Source of the DNA: Stentor roeselii
Lineage: Eukaryota > Ciliophora > Heterotrichea > Heterotrichida > Stentoridae
Length of the DNA: 64,000 nucleotides
Direction: 5' to 3'
Assembly (NCBI GenBank): GCA_006503475.1
Contig: RSEH01000100.1
Location: forward strand, 1-64,000
The notes under the pieces were generated by a model that made no database searches, was not told the DNA's origin, and was given only the letters and a program-made list of their open reading frames with translations. Numbering within the stretch: the stretch's first letter is position 1; every line of letters begins with the position of its first letter. The position numbers were made by a program, and so were the translations under genes. This document shows, one piece after another, positions 21,101-30,946 of the stretch.

Positions 21101-22289
21101 ATTTGAACTTGATTATATTGAAAATTCTGCTCAAATAATGACTGAGATTATTTTGGGTTTGGCAAAAGGACTAATTCTCACTTCAATTGTTTTTTCATTT
21201 ACAAACTCTAGAGACTTTTTTAATCTAATGAACACATTGAAAATGATTCAGTTTATTCCACTTGGCTTTGCAAGGATAACGCCTATGATGAAGAAATTGT
21301 GTAAGAATATATTTGAAATTACCTTGGTCCCTAATTTCTTTCTGTACTTTATGAAAAATCAATCTGGCACTAATCTAGTAAATGAAGTTACTGAATCTGG
21401 AATTAGTTCAATTGATTTTTTAATTAATTCAGGTGAAAGTTTATCATTTTTCATATTTGCACTTTTACCTTATCCTATTTTTCTTTGTATTTCAAAGATC
21501 AGAGTAAAGTGGATCGCTAAAAGATTCATAAAATTCTCAAAGAAATACAAATATCGTTATTTTATTCGTTTTTGGATTCAATCATATCTTGAAATAGCAA
21601 TTTTCTCTGCAATTCAAATATTTAACAAAGTTTACTTAATTCATTCTCAAGAAAAAACTTCCGAATATTATGTAAATTACACTTGTTCAATAATTTTTTT
21701 GGTATTCTTTATTTAGATATTAATCAGTTTAACTCCACCTATAATATTATCTATACTTTTGCTGAATGAATCAAAAATAAAAGATTCTAGAAATTTGGAG
21801 TTTGAGGAAAGATTTGGGACTTTATTTGATGAGTTTAAAATTGATAAGGGACTTCCTGACTTGGGGTTTTATGTTTATTTTACATTTAGAAGACTTTTTT
21901 ATGTTTTTGGTCTGGTCTTTCTTAGTGCTTATAATGTTTTTCAGATGAGTCTTCATTGCTGTTTTAGCCTGCTTAATCTGATTTTTATGTTAAAAGTTGC
22001 GAAATTCAAGAAAAATGATAATAAAATTGTTAATGTTTTGAGTGAAATGGCTATTTTTTTGTGCTTTTTTTCAGTTCTTGTTATGAATTTTTTCAATTCT
22101 GGCATTCAAGATAAATATTTAGAGAAAGTGTTTTGCTATAGTATACTTGGTTATCTAATTGTCTTGATTATAGGAATGATATTTAACTCACTGGTTTTTA
22201 TAAGAAAATTATGGAATAAGCAGCTTCAAAAGCGAGCACTTCAATTTGTAAGGCAATTCAATAAAATGAATCATATTGGTATAAAATAA
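18162..22289 (+). CDS. LamG-like/Cys-rich repeat/TRP-like membrane protein, copy 1
   Basis: One gene with two 15-nt introns (18589-18603, 21702-21716) encoding about 1365 residues. Removing them restores one frame that aligns end to end with the 23170 gene, so the TAA and TAG inside the introns are not lesions. Order: signal peptide (~1-15); LamG/concanavalin-like region (~16-190, starting KEIEYRLSKNYGQLIYDFSG); then ~550 residues of furin/EGF-like Cys repeats with C-x2-C spacing. Four 49-residue units here are nearly identical (nt starts 19411, 19558, 19705, 19852). A non-Cys linker follows, then a multi-pass C-terminus. The segment FGTLFDEFK plus FTFRRLFYVFG recalls TRP-like/Flc channel proteins. 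It is likely a surface receptor or channel; ligand and ion are unknown. More Cys repeats than its neighbour. Confidence 0.85.
18589..18603 (+). other. 15-nt intron (phase 1)
   Basis: The sequence is gtaaattttaatcag with A at position 10. It contains an in-frame TAA if retained. Removal joins AGC-A to AT-CAA-TGG, giving Ser-Asn-Gln-Trp, which matches the joined exons of both paralogs. Confidence 0.92.
19264..19998 (+). repeat. 147-nt tandem coding repeats
   Basis: Cys-rich units of exactly 49 codons start at 19411, 19558, 19705 and 19852, flanked by more diverged units on both sides. Within a unit the string ECKTCSS..SSCDSCIS is almost unchanged at the DNA level. The neighbouring gene at 23170 has only one such unit (near 24421), so three extra copies arose here. 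Confidence 0.9.
21702..21716 (+). other. 15-nt intron (phase 0)
   Basis: The sequence is gtattctttatttag with A at position 10. It ends in an in-frame TAG if retained. It lies at the same place and phase as 26266-26280 in the paralog; removal joins FL to ILIS. Confidence 0.92.
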
Positions 22290-23169
22290 AGGATTAATTT
22301 ATATAATAAAAACGTTTAAAGGATCAAATGTAATAATTTATATGAAATCTATAAATGTTTTCAAATATTTATAAAAACTGTTTCTTCATGAACTTTCTTA
22401 TTTTCAGCAGGAACTTAAATATGCATCTTCTGTGATTATATACTAAATTCTAATTACTATCAAAGCCAAATTCATTTTGTACTTTCAACAATAAATATGA
22501 ATATGTTTTTAATATATTTTTGTTTATAAAGTAGGAAATTTAAATAAATTTAACTACATTTCTTCCAAAATTAATAGATATTTCCATATATCTAATTAAA
22601 AAGTTGCAGATAGGAAATTTTCTTTGTTTATTTCAACTTATAGATCACTTAGACTCTATAGTAATTTGTTGCGAGCTTCTAAAATTTATTATTAAGTTCT
22701 TCTTGAGTTAAAAAAGCTGAAATTATATAAGTTTGAATGTATAATAGTGACTATTTAAAATACAAAGGTATAATTAATACTTAAATGGTAAAGTGAACTA
22801 TATGATATTATAAAAATTCATCCTAATAATGAAATATTTCTTACACAATCTTAAGTAAAAATAATTTAGTCTATAGTAAGTTAACATCATTCTAAAAGTT
22901 GTCCAAACAAAATTTTAGATTATATTGTCGAGAATATTATATTAAATTTATATCCTTCTAAAATCTAAACCCAATTTGCCTCAATCATGATATTTTATAA
23001 TAAAATAAGCCCATCGTGTATCTTGATTAATTTTTCAATATTTTCAATCTACTTTGAAATATAAAAAAATCAATAAAACCTCTTGTATCAAGATTCATTC
23101 ATTCATTTCCTAAATCCAAGTACTATTGAAGTTAAAATTCAATTTCATATTTGATTAAATATCCTAATA
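22290..23169. other. AT-rich spacer between the two Cys-rich genes
   Basis: 880 bp of AT-rich sequence without ORFs of note and without clear similarity to the flank of the upstream copy, except in the last bases before the ATG. I see no gene or repeat in it. Confidence 0.6.
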
Positions 23170-26100
23170 ATGCTCCTATTGCTCTATCTTCCTTTGATAT
23201 GCTCACCGACGAAAGAAATCGAATACAGACTATCAAAGAACTACGGTCAACTGATCTACGATTTTTCTGGTAACTTTCGTCATTTATCTAATGGTAAGTC
23301 TTCTAGTACAACCGAATTAGATGGAACTTTCACTGATCGAGGATTTTATGTTTCAGGAAGCGCATGTGCAATGCCTTTATCATCAAATCCATCAATGAAC
23401 ATCCCGAACCCAGGGACAGCTCTGGTCTGGGCAAGGACATCTTCAAAAGCAGGAAGATTTATTCACCAGTTCATCAACGAATCGAATTTTGTTTATTACA
23501 AAAAAGGTCCATTGAATAATATTCTTGTCACTTATCGTTTCAATGGAGGGACTTTAGTGACTTTAAATGGCGCTAGTGATTCATTTTTAAGCAGTAAAAT
23601 TTACTTAGACACTTGGGTGATGATTTCAGTCGTCTTCTCAGGAAGATATATCAAAGTGCATCAAAATCTTAATTTAGTGATGACTCTTGATTATGTTAAC
23701 GATTATGTCCAAACTTATAGAATGGTCTTGGGGTCTGGTTTAGTATCTGACCTGGGAACAAATAGCTTTTTTTATTATTTCGCTGTTTTTAGCTCTGATT
23801 CTGTGCATGATAAATATATTGGCACGGCTTCAAGTAACTGCTTTACTGGAGATGGCACTTGTGGAGTTTGCAGTTATTCAATTTACTTGGAGTTTGATGA
23901 TGAATATGGCTGCGTCTCAGAACTAGGTGATAGTCTAACTGATGCAACTGGAAGTGCCTGTTCAACAGGATATAGTTGTAGGGATGGACTTTCAATCAAT
24001 TGCTTGTGTCCTAGCACTTCTTGTTATTGGAAAGAAAGTAAAGTTGTTCAATGCGTTCAAACTTCCAGTGGGGTTCTTAATAGAGCTTCAATAAATTGTG
24101 ATAGTGTCGGCCAAGGATGCTGTTTTAATATTTGCTTGGAATGTGAGTATAAAGACAAATGTTTAAGTTGTGTGGCTGACTATGCATTTGTTGATGAAGA
24201 TGGATTGTGTACATGTGGGAATGGTTATTACGGATTAAGACCACTCTTACTAAAATCATCATGCTCTCCATGCAAACCTGAGTGTAAAACATGTGAAAAC
24301 GACAAAGAATGTCTCCAATGTCTATCAGAAAACTCCGAAGCCTACCTATCCTCATGTAAATGCAAAGACGGTTATTACCAATCAGAACCGATAACTTCAA
24401 TAAACTCCTGCAAGCCCTGCCAAAGTGAATGCAAGACCTGTTCTTCAATTTCATCTTGTGACTCATGCATATCAGACAACTCTCAACTGTCGTCTTCAGG
24501 TTGCAAATGTGAAAAAGGCTTTTTTTCATCCGGTCCTCTGACAAGTAAGACATCATGCGAGAAGTGCGACGATCAATGTTTGACCTGCATTTTTCATTCA
24601 AATTGTGAAACTTGTGTATCAAAAAATGCTTATCCACAAGAATCAGGCTGCGAATGTGAAGATGGCTTTTTTTCAATGAGTTCTCTTATCACTCCAGACT
24701 CCTGCATGAAATGTGAATTAAGTTGTAAAAAATGCAGAAGTTTTTCTGAATGTTTAGAATGCTCTGATCCTAATGCCCAGATAATGAATGGAAAATGCAG
24801 ATGTCTTCAAGGGTATTATTCATTTGACCCTATGAATACAAATATTTGTATTAAATGCAGTGAACATTGTAATGAATGTGATAACTTTAATCAATGTTTG
24901 TTATGTAGTGATGGTTTTAGTCTAATTGACGGTATCTGTGTATGTCCGGAAAGTTATTGGATTGATAGTAATTCTAATTCAATAGCTCTTTGTAGAAAAT
25001 GTAACAAAAGTTGTAAGTCTTGCACTTCACTTGATAAATGTGATCAATGTGTTGATAGTCATGCAAAACCTTCTAAAGATGGATGTCGTTGTAATGAAAA
25101 CTATTTCAATAAAACAGAGATTTTTAAAGAAAATACTTGTGAAACTTGCAACGAGATTCATTCAAAACTTGATGTTTTAGGTAAAAGTTGTATTTGTAAA
25201 AAAGGATTTTTTAGCTTGCCGATCAATAATAGTTTGAATTGTCAGAATTGCCAAGAATTCTGTGAAATCTGTTTTGATTCATCAAGATGTGAAAAATGTT
25301 TATTTGGTTTCATTTATGAGTCAAATATTTGCAAATGCCAAAAAGGATTTTCACTGTTAAATGATTCCTGCAAGCAGAACTTTTTTAATTTAAGCATCAA
25401 TGTTTCCAATACCAATACCTTAAAACTTCATTTTTCAGAAAATCTTTTGAAAACTTTAACTATTTCTGATCTAAACCTTGAAATTTCAACAAATCCTTTA
25501 TTTTCATTTAAAATTTTCAGAAGATCAAAAAAAGAAATTCAGATTTATCTGAAATTTAAAGAATCTTTACAAAAAAACAGTATTTTAAGCTTAAGCTTTA
25601 CTTCTAGGCCTGTATTTAGTTCAAATTATTCAGAACTTGATTTATATGAATACCAAGTAACTCTGGAGCAGTTTAATTTAATTGAAGATTCTTTTAACTC
25701 GTTTGTTGAGTTAACTTTGGCATTTGCTAAAGGTGTTATAATCAGTTCTGTGGTTTCTTCATTTAGTGACCCAAAAAATTTATGGAATTTATTGAGTTAT
25801 TTGCAACTTATTCAATTTATTCCACTTGGATTTGCAAGGTTGACACCTTCGATTAAAAAATTATGCAAGAATGTTTTAAATGTTAAAATTGGGCCGAATT
25901 TTTTTCAGTTTTTTATGAATAGTGACTTGAAGATCAATACCATAAATGAGATTACTGATTCTGGAATGAGTTCTACTGAATTTTGGGCTAATTCAGGTAA
26001 GAACTTTACTTATTTTATATGTTTATTGATATTTTTTCCTTTTTTTTGGTGTTTTTCGCAAGTTAGAGTAAAGTGGGTCAAAAAGAAATTTGAATCTTTA

Positions 26101-26805
26101 TCAAATAATTATAAATATAGTTTTTTTCTTCGCTTTTGGATTCAAGCATATCTCGAATTAGGTGTCTTTTCTATAGTTCAGTTTCATAGCAAGTTCTACA
26201 TAATAATATCAGAACCAAGAACATTAGGATTTTACACAAATTATGTGAGCTCAATAGTATTTTTGGTAATAATTATTAAGATTTTGATCAGCATGACACC
26301 ATTTATTATTCTGTCAATTTTGTTATTGAATGAGGAAAAGATAAAAGATTCTCTAAATTTTGAATTTAAGAAAAGGTTTGGAACTTTGTTTAATGAGTTT
26401 AAAACTGAAAATGGTTTAGCAGGCTTAGGATTTTACTTTTTTTTCACATTCAGAAGACTTTTGTATATTTTTGGCCAAGTCTATTTAAGGAATTTAACCA
26501 TCGTTCAAATCAGTCTTCAATGTTTTTTAACCTTTGTGAGTTTTGTTTATATCTTGAAAATTGTGACATTTAATGATATGGATAATAAAATCCTTAATTT
26601 ATTGAGCGAGTTAGCTGTTTTTATTTGCTTTGGCTCAGTTCTTGTGATGAACTGCTTTGATCCTGGAATGCAAGATGAATATCTGGAGAAAGCCTTTTCT
26701 TTTACTATTTTTGGATATCTTGTTATCTCTCTTTTGTCAAATTTTTACAAAAAATTGATTATGATCAGAAAACTTATAATTCCCACTGAAAAAAAGAGGA
26801 CATAA
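23170..26805 (+). CDS. LamG-like/Cys-rich repeat/TRP-like membrane protein, copy 2
   Basis: Tandem paralog of the 18162 gene. The frame is open over its whole length, but comparison with the paralogs shows two stop-free 15-nt introns inside it (23594-23608, 26266-26280); the spliced product is about 1201 residues. Order: signal peptide, LamG-like region (~15-210), furin/EGF-like Cys repeats (~220-740), linker, then a multi-pass C-terminal third with KRFGTLFNEFK and FFFTFRRLLYIFG, similar to TRP-like/Flc proteins. Between KPECKTC and the FFSSGPLT unit it has one 49-residue repeat where copy 1 has four. It is probably a surface or secretory-pathway membrane protein; a sensory role is a guess. 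Simple translation of the DNA would wrongly add ten residues. Confidence 0.87.
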   Translation: MLLLLYLPLICSPTKEIEYRLSKNYGQLIYDFSGNFRHLSNGKSSSTTELDGTFTDRGFYVSGSACAMPLSSNPSMNIPNPGTALVWARTSSKAGRFIHQFINESNFVYYKKGPLNNILVTYRFNGGTLVTLNGASDSFLSSKIYLDTWVMISVVFSGRYIKVHQNLNLVMTLDYVNDYVQTYRMVLGSGLVSDLGTNSFFYYFAVFSSDSVHDKYIGTASSNCFTGDGTCGVCSYSIYLEFDDEYGCVSELGDSLTDATGSACSTGYSCRDGLSINCLCPSTSCYWKESKVVQCVQTSSGVLNRASINCDSVGQGCCFNICLECEYKDKCLSCVADYAFVDEDGLCTCGNGYYGLRPLLLKSSCSPCKPECKTCENDKECLQCLSENSEAYLSSCKCKDGYYQSEPITSINSCKPCQSECKTCSSISSCDSCISDNSQLSSSGCKCEKGFFSSGPLTSKTSCEKCDDQCLTCIFHSNCETCVSKNAYPQESGCECEDGFFSMSSLITPDSCMKCELSCKKCRSFSECLECSDPNAQIMNGKCRCLQGYYSFDPMNTNICIKCSEHCNECDNFNQCLLCSDGFSLIDGICVCPESYWIDSNSNSIALCRKCNKSCKSCTSLDKCDQCVDSHAKPSKDGCRCNENYFNKTEIFKENTCETCNEIHSKLDVLGKSCICKKGFFSLPINNSLNCQNCQEFCEICFDSSRCEKCLFGFIYESNICKCQKGFSLLNDSCKQNFFNLSINVSNTNTLKLHFSENLLKTLTISDLNLEISTNPLFSFKIFRRSKKEIQIYLKFKESLQKNSILSLSFTSRPVFSSNYSELDLYEYQVTLEQFNLIEDSFNSFVELTLAFAKGVIISSVVSSFSDPKNLWNLLSYLQLIQFIPLGFARLTPSIKKLCKNVLNVKIGPNFFQFFMNSDLKINTINEITDSGMSSTEFWANSGKNFTYFICLLIFFPFFWCFSQVRVKWVKKKFESLSNNYKYSFFLRFWIQAYLELGVFSIVQFHSKFYIIISEPRTLGFYTNYVSSIVFLVIIIKILISMTPFIILSILLLNEEKIKDSLNFEFKKRFGTLFNEFKTENGLAGLGFYFFFTFRRLLYIFGQVYLRNLTIVQISLQCFLTFVSFVYILKIVTFNDMDNKILNLLSELAVFICFGSVLVMNCFDPGMQDEYLEKAFSFTIFGYLVISLLSNFYKKLIMIRKLIIPTEKKRT
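23594..23608 (+). other. 15-nt stop-free intron (phase 1)
   Basis: The sequence is gtaaaatttacttag with A at position 10. It has no in-frame stop, so the ORF reads through it. It is identified by position and phase identity with the introns of the 18162 and 62756 genes; removal gives Ser-Asn-Thr-Trp. Confidence 0.88.
26266..26280 (+). other. 15-nt stop-free intron (phase 0)
   Basis: The sequence is gtaataattattaag with A at position 10 and no in-frame stop. It is identified by its match in place and phase to the stop-containing intron at 21702-21716. Confidence 0.88.
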
Positions 26806-27295
26806 ATTTGCAAGGGAATTCGAAAAATTCATGATATTTAGATAGAATCTAATGATAAATACATAAACTCATTTAGCTGTTCATTCCTAATTATTTATAT
26901 TGTATAAACTTCTTTATTCTAGCACTTTCTACCCAAAAATGGCTCCAATTAAAGATTCAAGTTTGGTATTTCATGCCACATTAACAACTTGATAGTCAAG
27001 GGAAATATGTGAAATAGATTTAGATTCATCAGCCTTTGGGTCTGCAATATACTTGCTTTTATTCTTGAATAAAAAACATTACCAAAATTTTCCATTTTCT
27101 TAACAATCCATTAGCAAGACCTAACCATAATTCTAAGTAATTAAAAAAATTTAAAACAATCCTTATAAAACCTCAAAAATACATCAAAATCATCCTCTCC
27201 AAACCAAAAAACTCATCCATTAACCAACCCGAAACCCTCCCTAAAAATTCCTCCACCCTAAAAAAACCCTTTTCCAAAATCCATCTCAATCTATT
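26806..27295. other. Spacer with a G-poor tract
   Basis: No gene is visible. From 27138 to 27311 the plus strand has a single G (at 27231) and is rich in A and C. This is the 3' flank of the minus-strand TMCO1 gene, so on that gene's sense strand it is C-poor. Confidence 0.6.
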
Positions 27296-27853
27296 CTAAT
27301 ACTTATAATTAGGAGGTTCCCACATATTAAAAGAAGTCCTCGGACTAAACCCAAAAAACTTCTGAATATTATTCCTCACAATAAACGAAGTGAGTAAATA
27401 AATAAAAATCATCGAGCAGTCAGTCAAATCATCTCCAGGCAAATTGCGATGAGTGATTCCCTGGAGCATAGAAAAGGGTACAAAAGGCAATTTAGCCACA
27501 ACAACTCCATGAAAAGTGCTGCTTAAAGTCGACATAAACGCGATCATGAACAAAGCAATGATCATAGTAGACTTCATTTTCGAGGCATTCAGCTGTTGAC
27601 TTGTAGACTTCAGCAGATTATCCGCCTTCGAGATCTTCTTGTCCTGAGCTTTCTGCTTCGAAGCGGCGACGACTTTTTCCTTTTCCCTTTCGAGCTGCTT
27701 GTTAAGAGTTTCGACGTTCTTTTTGATCTGTTTGTACCCGTCAGTTCTGTAAATCAGAAGCCAGCTGAGGCCTTCTGCAAGGACTGCAGTGAAGCAAGCA
27801 GCGATCATGACGGAGGCTGTGTCAAAAAAGGAGATGTCGCTATCATACCGCAT
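27296..27853 (-). CDS. TMCO1: TMCO1/CLAC ER calcium-load channel
   Basis: A 185-residue ER membrane protein. Human TMCO1 is 188 residues, acts as a calcium-load-activated calcium leak channel and also sits in the ER translocon for multi-pass proteins. The match is clear in three places: LAEGLSWLLIYRTDGYK near the first membrane segment, FHGVVVAKLPFVPFSMLQG after the second, and HRNLPGDDLTDCS before the third, followed by NIQKFFGFSP. Membrane segments lie at about 8-30, 90-115 and 133-155, with a charged coiled-coil (~43-90) between the first two. The start has the context ggtataaatATG. It is divergent from the coiled-coil gene at 27887 with only 33 bp between start codons. Confidence 0.95.
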   Translation of the reverse strand: MRYDSDISFFDTASVMIAACFTAVLAEGLSWLLIYRTDGYKQIKKNVETLNKQLEREKEKVVAASKQKAQDKKISKADNLLKSTSQQLNASKMKSTMIIALFMIAFMSTLSSTFHGVVVAKLPFVPFSMLQGITHRNLPGDDLTDCSMIFIYLLTSFIVRNNIQKFFGFSPRTSFNMWEPPNYKY

Positions 27854-27886
27854 ATTTATACCATTCGTGTATCCTTATTATTCGAC

Positions 27887-28708
27887 ATGAACGCCAAGAG
27901 GTAAGAGCGAAATAGCGAACTGAAAAATATTAAAAAACAAAACAGTTACCTTGCACAAGTACTTGATAAATATGCATCTCGAGCTGGGAAAGTCAGGGTT
28001 TCTAATAGCAATAGTCCTTTAAATGGAAAAAAATTTAGTGCTAGTCCAACAGAAAGTAGTAAAAAGTACTTTAAAGCGAAAAAAGAACTTGATTCACTTA
28101 TTCAGCAGAGGAAAAAACTTCAAGAATGTTATAGTCAGTCTAATTTCAATAAAAGTCGAAGTCAACTTGAAAAAATCAAGGAACAACTGGAGGTTAAGGT
28201 GAAAAATTTGACTGAAGAAAATGAAGGGTTAAAATATGAACAAAATTTACAGAGTGTTTGTTGGAAACCGGCTGAAGTTGATGATGTTGCTAAACTTAAG
28301 GCTAAGCTGAAGGAATTGGAAAGTGAAAGAAATGAACAGTTAAAAATTTTAACGAAAATTCGTGATAAAGAGTTTTTTGAGAAGTGTGTTAGAGATCAGG
28401 AATTCTTTGAAAATGAGGTTTTGGCGAGAAAAAGGAAAAAAATTAGTAAAATGAAGAAGTTTTTGGAAATACTGGAAAAACAAATTAGGAGTAACCAAGT
28501 CAAGTTCGCGCAAGAAGTCAAAGAATTGATGGACTTGCAGGAAAAGTTGGAAAGAGACAAAGTCATGATCCAAATAAAAGTTCTAAAAATGAAACAAAAG
28601 GATCGTCTACTTGATATCTCTCAGAACTCTTTCACCCCAACAGAAAGAAATTCCTACTCAAAAGTAGGTTTTCTGTATAAGCCTTCCATAAATCATCTTT
28701 ACACTTAA
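27887..28708 (+). CDS. Coiled-coil protein with a 14-nt first coding exon
   Basis: A 268-residue coiled-coil protein. The open frame from about 27916 has no ATG near its beginning. Removing a 15-nt intron at 27901-27915 links it to ATG at 27887, giving MNAKSELKNIKKQ and a continuous frame. Residues ~55-240 are Glu/Lys/Leu-rich heptads; the C-terminus is Ser/Thr/Asn-rich. No enzyme domain is seen. It could be a structural or cytoskeletal protein, but I do not recognise it. The first coding exon is only 14 nt. Confidence 0.8.
27901..27915 (+). other. 15-nt intron (phase 2)
   Basis: The sequence is gtaagagcgaaatag with A at position 10. If retained, TAA is read at once. Removal joins AAG-AG to C-GAA-CTG and supplies the only plausible start for the gene. 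Confidence 0.88.
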
Positions 28709-28775
28709 TATTCTGAACATTTCTATTTTTTTCAAAACTTAATTAAAACATCAAGTTGTAAAACAAGCCCTGACG

Positions 28776-28959
28776 CAATAACTCCACCAATCCACTTAAA
28801 AATCCATCATCCCATTAAAAAACCTCAAAAAACCCATAAAACCTTCAAAATACCTCAAAAACTCTAATTTCCAAAAAAAAACTCATAAACCTAAAAAAAA
28901 AATCCTATTCACTAACCCTTCATCATAATCCCATCATTCTTCCACTATTTCCTCAACAT
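28776..28959. other. 184-nt tract without any G
   Basis: The plus strand has no G from 28776 to 28959. It is made of A, C and T with A-runs and repeated cctcaaaaa-like strings. It fills most of the 294-bp gap upstream of the copine gene, whose promoter it probably contains. Confidence 0.9.
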
Positions 28960-29002
28960 GATCAACTAAATCCAGGTCCACCCAAAAATTCACATCAAAT
29001 AA

Positions 29003-30937
29003 ATGGGAATCGCATTATGCAGAGATAAATCTTCAACCGAAGTAGAACCAAGCATCTTCAGTTTTCGAAACTCGACCCTTCCAAACGACTTGCCCGAACA
29101 ATTGATAAACCTTGACGAGCCTAGCAAGTCAGAACCGTCGAACGTGATTGAGATCACATTAAAATGTGTAAATCTCTTGACTGATAACCGTTTTGCTTTA
29201 CTGAACCCTGTGATTCACATTCTGGTTGAAAGCGGCTTCGATTATGTTAAAAAAGCGGAGACTGAGACTGTTTTGAAAACACTTAACCCGATTTTTTCGA
29301 ACAAAATTAAGATTTCTTATGGATTGAAATACTGCCAAAAACTTAAATTTGAGGTTTTTGATTATAAAATTCAGACGAAAAGTAAGGAGTTGGTTGGAGT
29401 TGTTTTTAGTTCTATACATGAAATTGCGGTGAAACATGGACCTCTTGTTAAGGATATACAGAGAAAGGGGAAAAAGGTAGGTTCTCTTTATATATCGATG
29501 TCTGAACTGAACTATATCAATGATTTTATTAAAATGCAGTGGGAGTTTTCGACTACCTGCAAATACGGGCACTCAATTCTCCGTCTATTCCGAGAAGAAG
29601 AGAAGCAAATCCAAACAATCTACCAAACCGAAAGTCAAGACTACCCTTACAGTAATTCCTACTCAGGATGGGAGCAATTCGGTCTAACAATGAACCGTTT
29701 ATGCAAAGGAGACGATTGCAAGCCACTAACATGCGAAATGGTTTCAATTGATGATTCAGAAACTGTGATATTTTCAACAAAATTTTCCCTTCGAGAGTTG
29801 AAAGAACTGGAAAATTATTCAGTTGACTTCAACAATGACTCAGTTCTGCAAAAACTTCAGCTTGTTCAGTTCCAAGTCTCAAAGCAGAGCTCTTTCATTC
29901 AGTATGTCCAGTCGGATGTGAAATTTACTGTCATCTATGGAATTGACTTTTCTAGTTCGATAGGCCATGAGGAAGAAGACAACCCTTATATTAAAACAAT
30001 TAGTTCACTCCAAGAAGTTCTTCAGTTCTATTCAAATGAGCCGAGTTTTCTCGCTTTTGGAACGGGAGGTACTTTTCGTGAAGTTAATGAAACGAGTAAC
30101 TTTTTCTCGATTTCAGGGAATATTTTTCGGCCCAGGATTTGTAACTCGACGATGCTTAATGAATGCTACAAAACCACTTTGTTCAATGTGAGCCCTTCGC
30201 ATGACCCAAAGCTCAGCCCATTTTTCAAAAACCTTCTAAACCAATTTTCATTCGAAAAGGCGACATGCAGCACATACCAAATCGTAATATTCATGAACAG
30301 CCAAGATATAAACGACAAACCAGACCTAAAGACAGTCTTACAACAGCTTGTCAAGTACCCAGTGAGCATAATTTTCATAGGCCTTGCCCAGGAGTTCGAA
30401 TCCTTCAACACTTTAAAGCAGTTAGTAAATGAAATCCGTTTAGAAGCCGAAAGAGAATATATAAGCTTCGGCTACAGCTGGGAAACTTTCGACTTACTCG
30501 AAAACATAAGCAGCCAAGTACTTCAATTTTTTAAAATAAATCCAATTCCAATCGCTGAAAGACTTCCAAGAGTATCTCGAACAATAACTCTAAGCGCAAA
30601 ACTTCTAAACGACAAGATAAAATCAAATTACGACTTTTACTCAAACTGCAAAAACTTAACAATTGAAAAAATGAAGGACTCAGGGTACAACAGTGAAAAG
30701 ATCTTCGAGGTAGAACTGAAAGGAATTCCTTACTTTGTCCATGATTTCAACGTGGAAACTATTCTTCCCAGCATGAATCTCAAGTCAAAGACCATAAGAC
30801 TCACAAGGCAAAAGTCAAACAAAGCAGTTTGCATCAGTTGTGGACGTATTTCAATGAAATTCACTTCTCTTAGATGTGGTTGTGTCAATGTTTGTGAGAA
30901 TTGCGTGAATAGCTATAGTTGTACCAAGCATAATTAG
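29003..30937 (+). CDS. Copine with C-terminal RING-like motif
   Basis: A 644-residue copine-type protein: calcium-dependent membrane binding through C2 domains and a von Willebrand A-like domain. Two C2-like regions occupy ~48-180 and ~185-300 (EITLKCVNLLTDN, TLNPIFSNKIKISY). The vWA-like part begins at ~308 and has a MIDAS-type D315-x-S317-x-S319 (GIDFSSSIG). The last 35 residues hold a Cys cluster: C610, C613, C625, C627, C631, C634, C640 and H643, which reads as a compact RING-like zinc motif, as in plant RGLG ligases. Those ligases lack C2 domains, so this layout combines both types. Gly2 and Cys6 after the initiator Met could be myristoylated and palmitoylated. It stops with TAG, 9 bp before the next ATG. 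The membrane-bound ubiquitin-ligase role is inferred. Confidence 0.9.
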   Translation: MGIALCRDKSSTEVEPSIFSFRNSTLPNDLPEQLINLDEPSKSEPSNVIEITLKCVNLLTDNRFALLNPVIHILVESGFDYVKKAETETVLKTLNPIFSNKIKISYGLKYCQKLKFEVFDYKIQTKSKELVGVVFSSIHEIAVKHGPLVKDIQRKGKKVGSLYISMSELNYINDFIKMQWEFSTTCKYGHSILRLFREEEKQIQTIYQTESQDYPYSNSYSGWEQFGLTMNRLCKGDDCKPLTCEMVSIDDSETVIFSTKFSLRELKELENYSVDFNNDSVLQKLQLVQFQVSKQSSFIQYVQSDVKFTVIYGIDFSSSIGHEEEDNPYIKTISSLQEVLQFYSNEPSFLAFGTGGTFREVNETSNFFSISGNIFRPRICNSTMLNECYKTTLFNVSPSHDPKLSPFFKNLLNQFSFEKATCSTYQIVIFMNSQDINDKPDLKTVLQQLVKYPVSIIFIGLAQEFESFNTLKQLVNEIRLEAEREYISFGYSWETFDLLENISSQVLQFFKINPIPIAERLPRVSRTITLSAKLLNDKIKSNYDFYSNCKNLTIEKMKDSGYNSEKIFEVELKGIPYFVHDFNVETILPSMNLKSKTIRLTRQKSNKAVCISCGRISMKFTSLRCGCVNVCENCVNSYSCTKHN

Positions 30938-30946
30938 TTATTAGAA

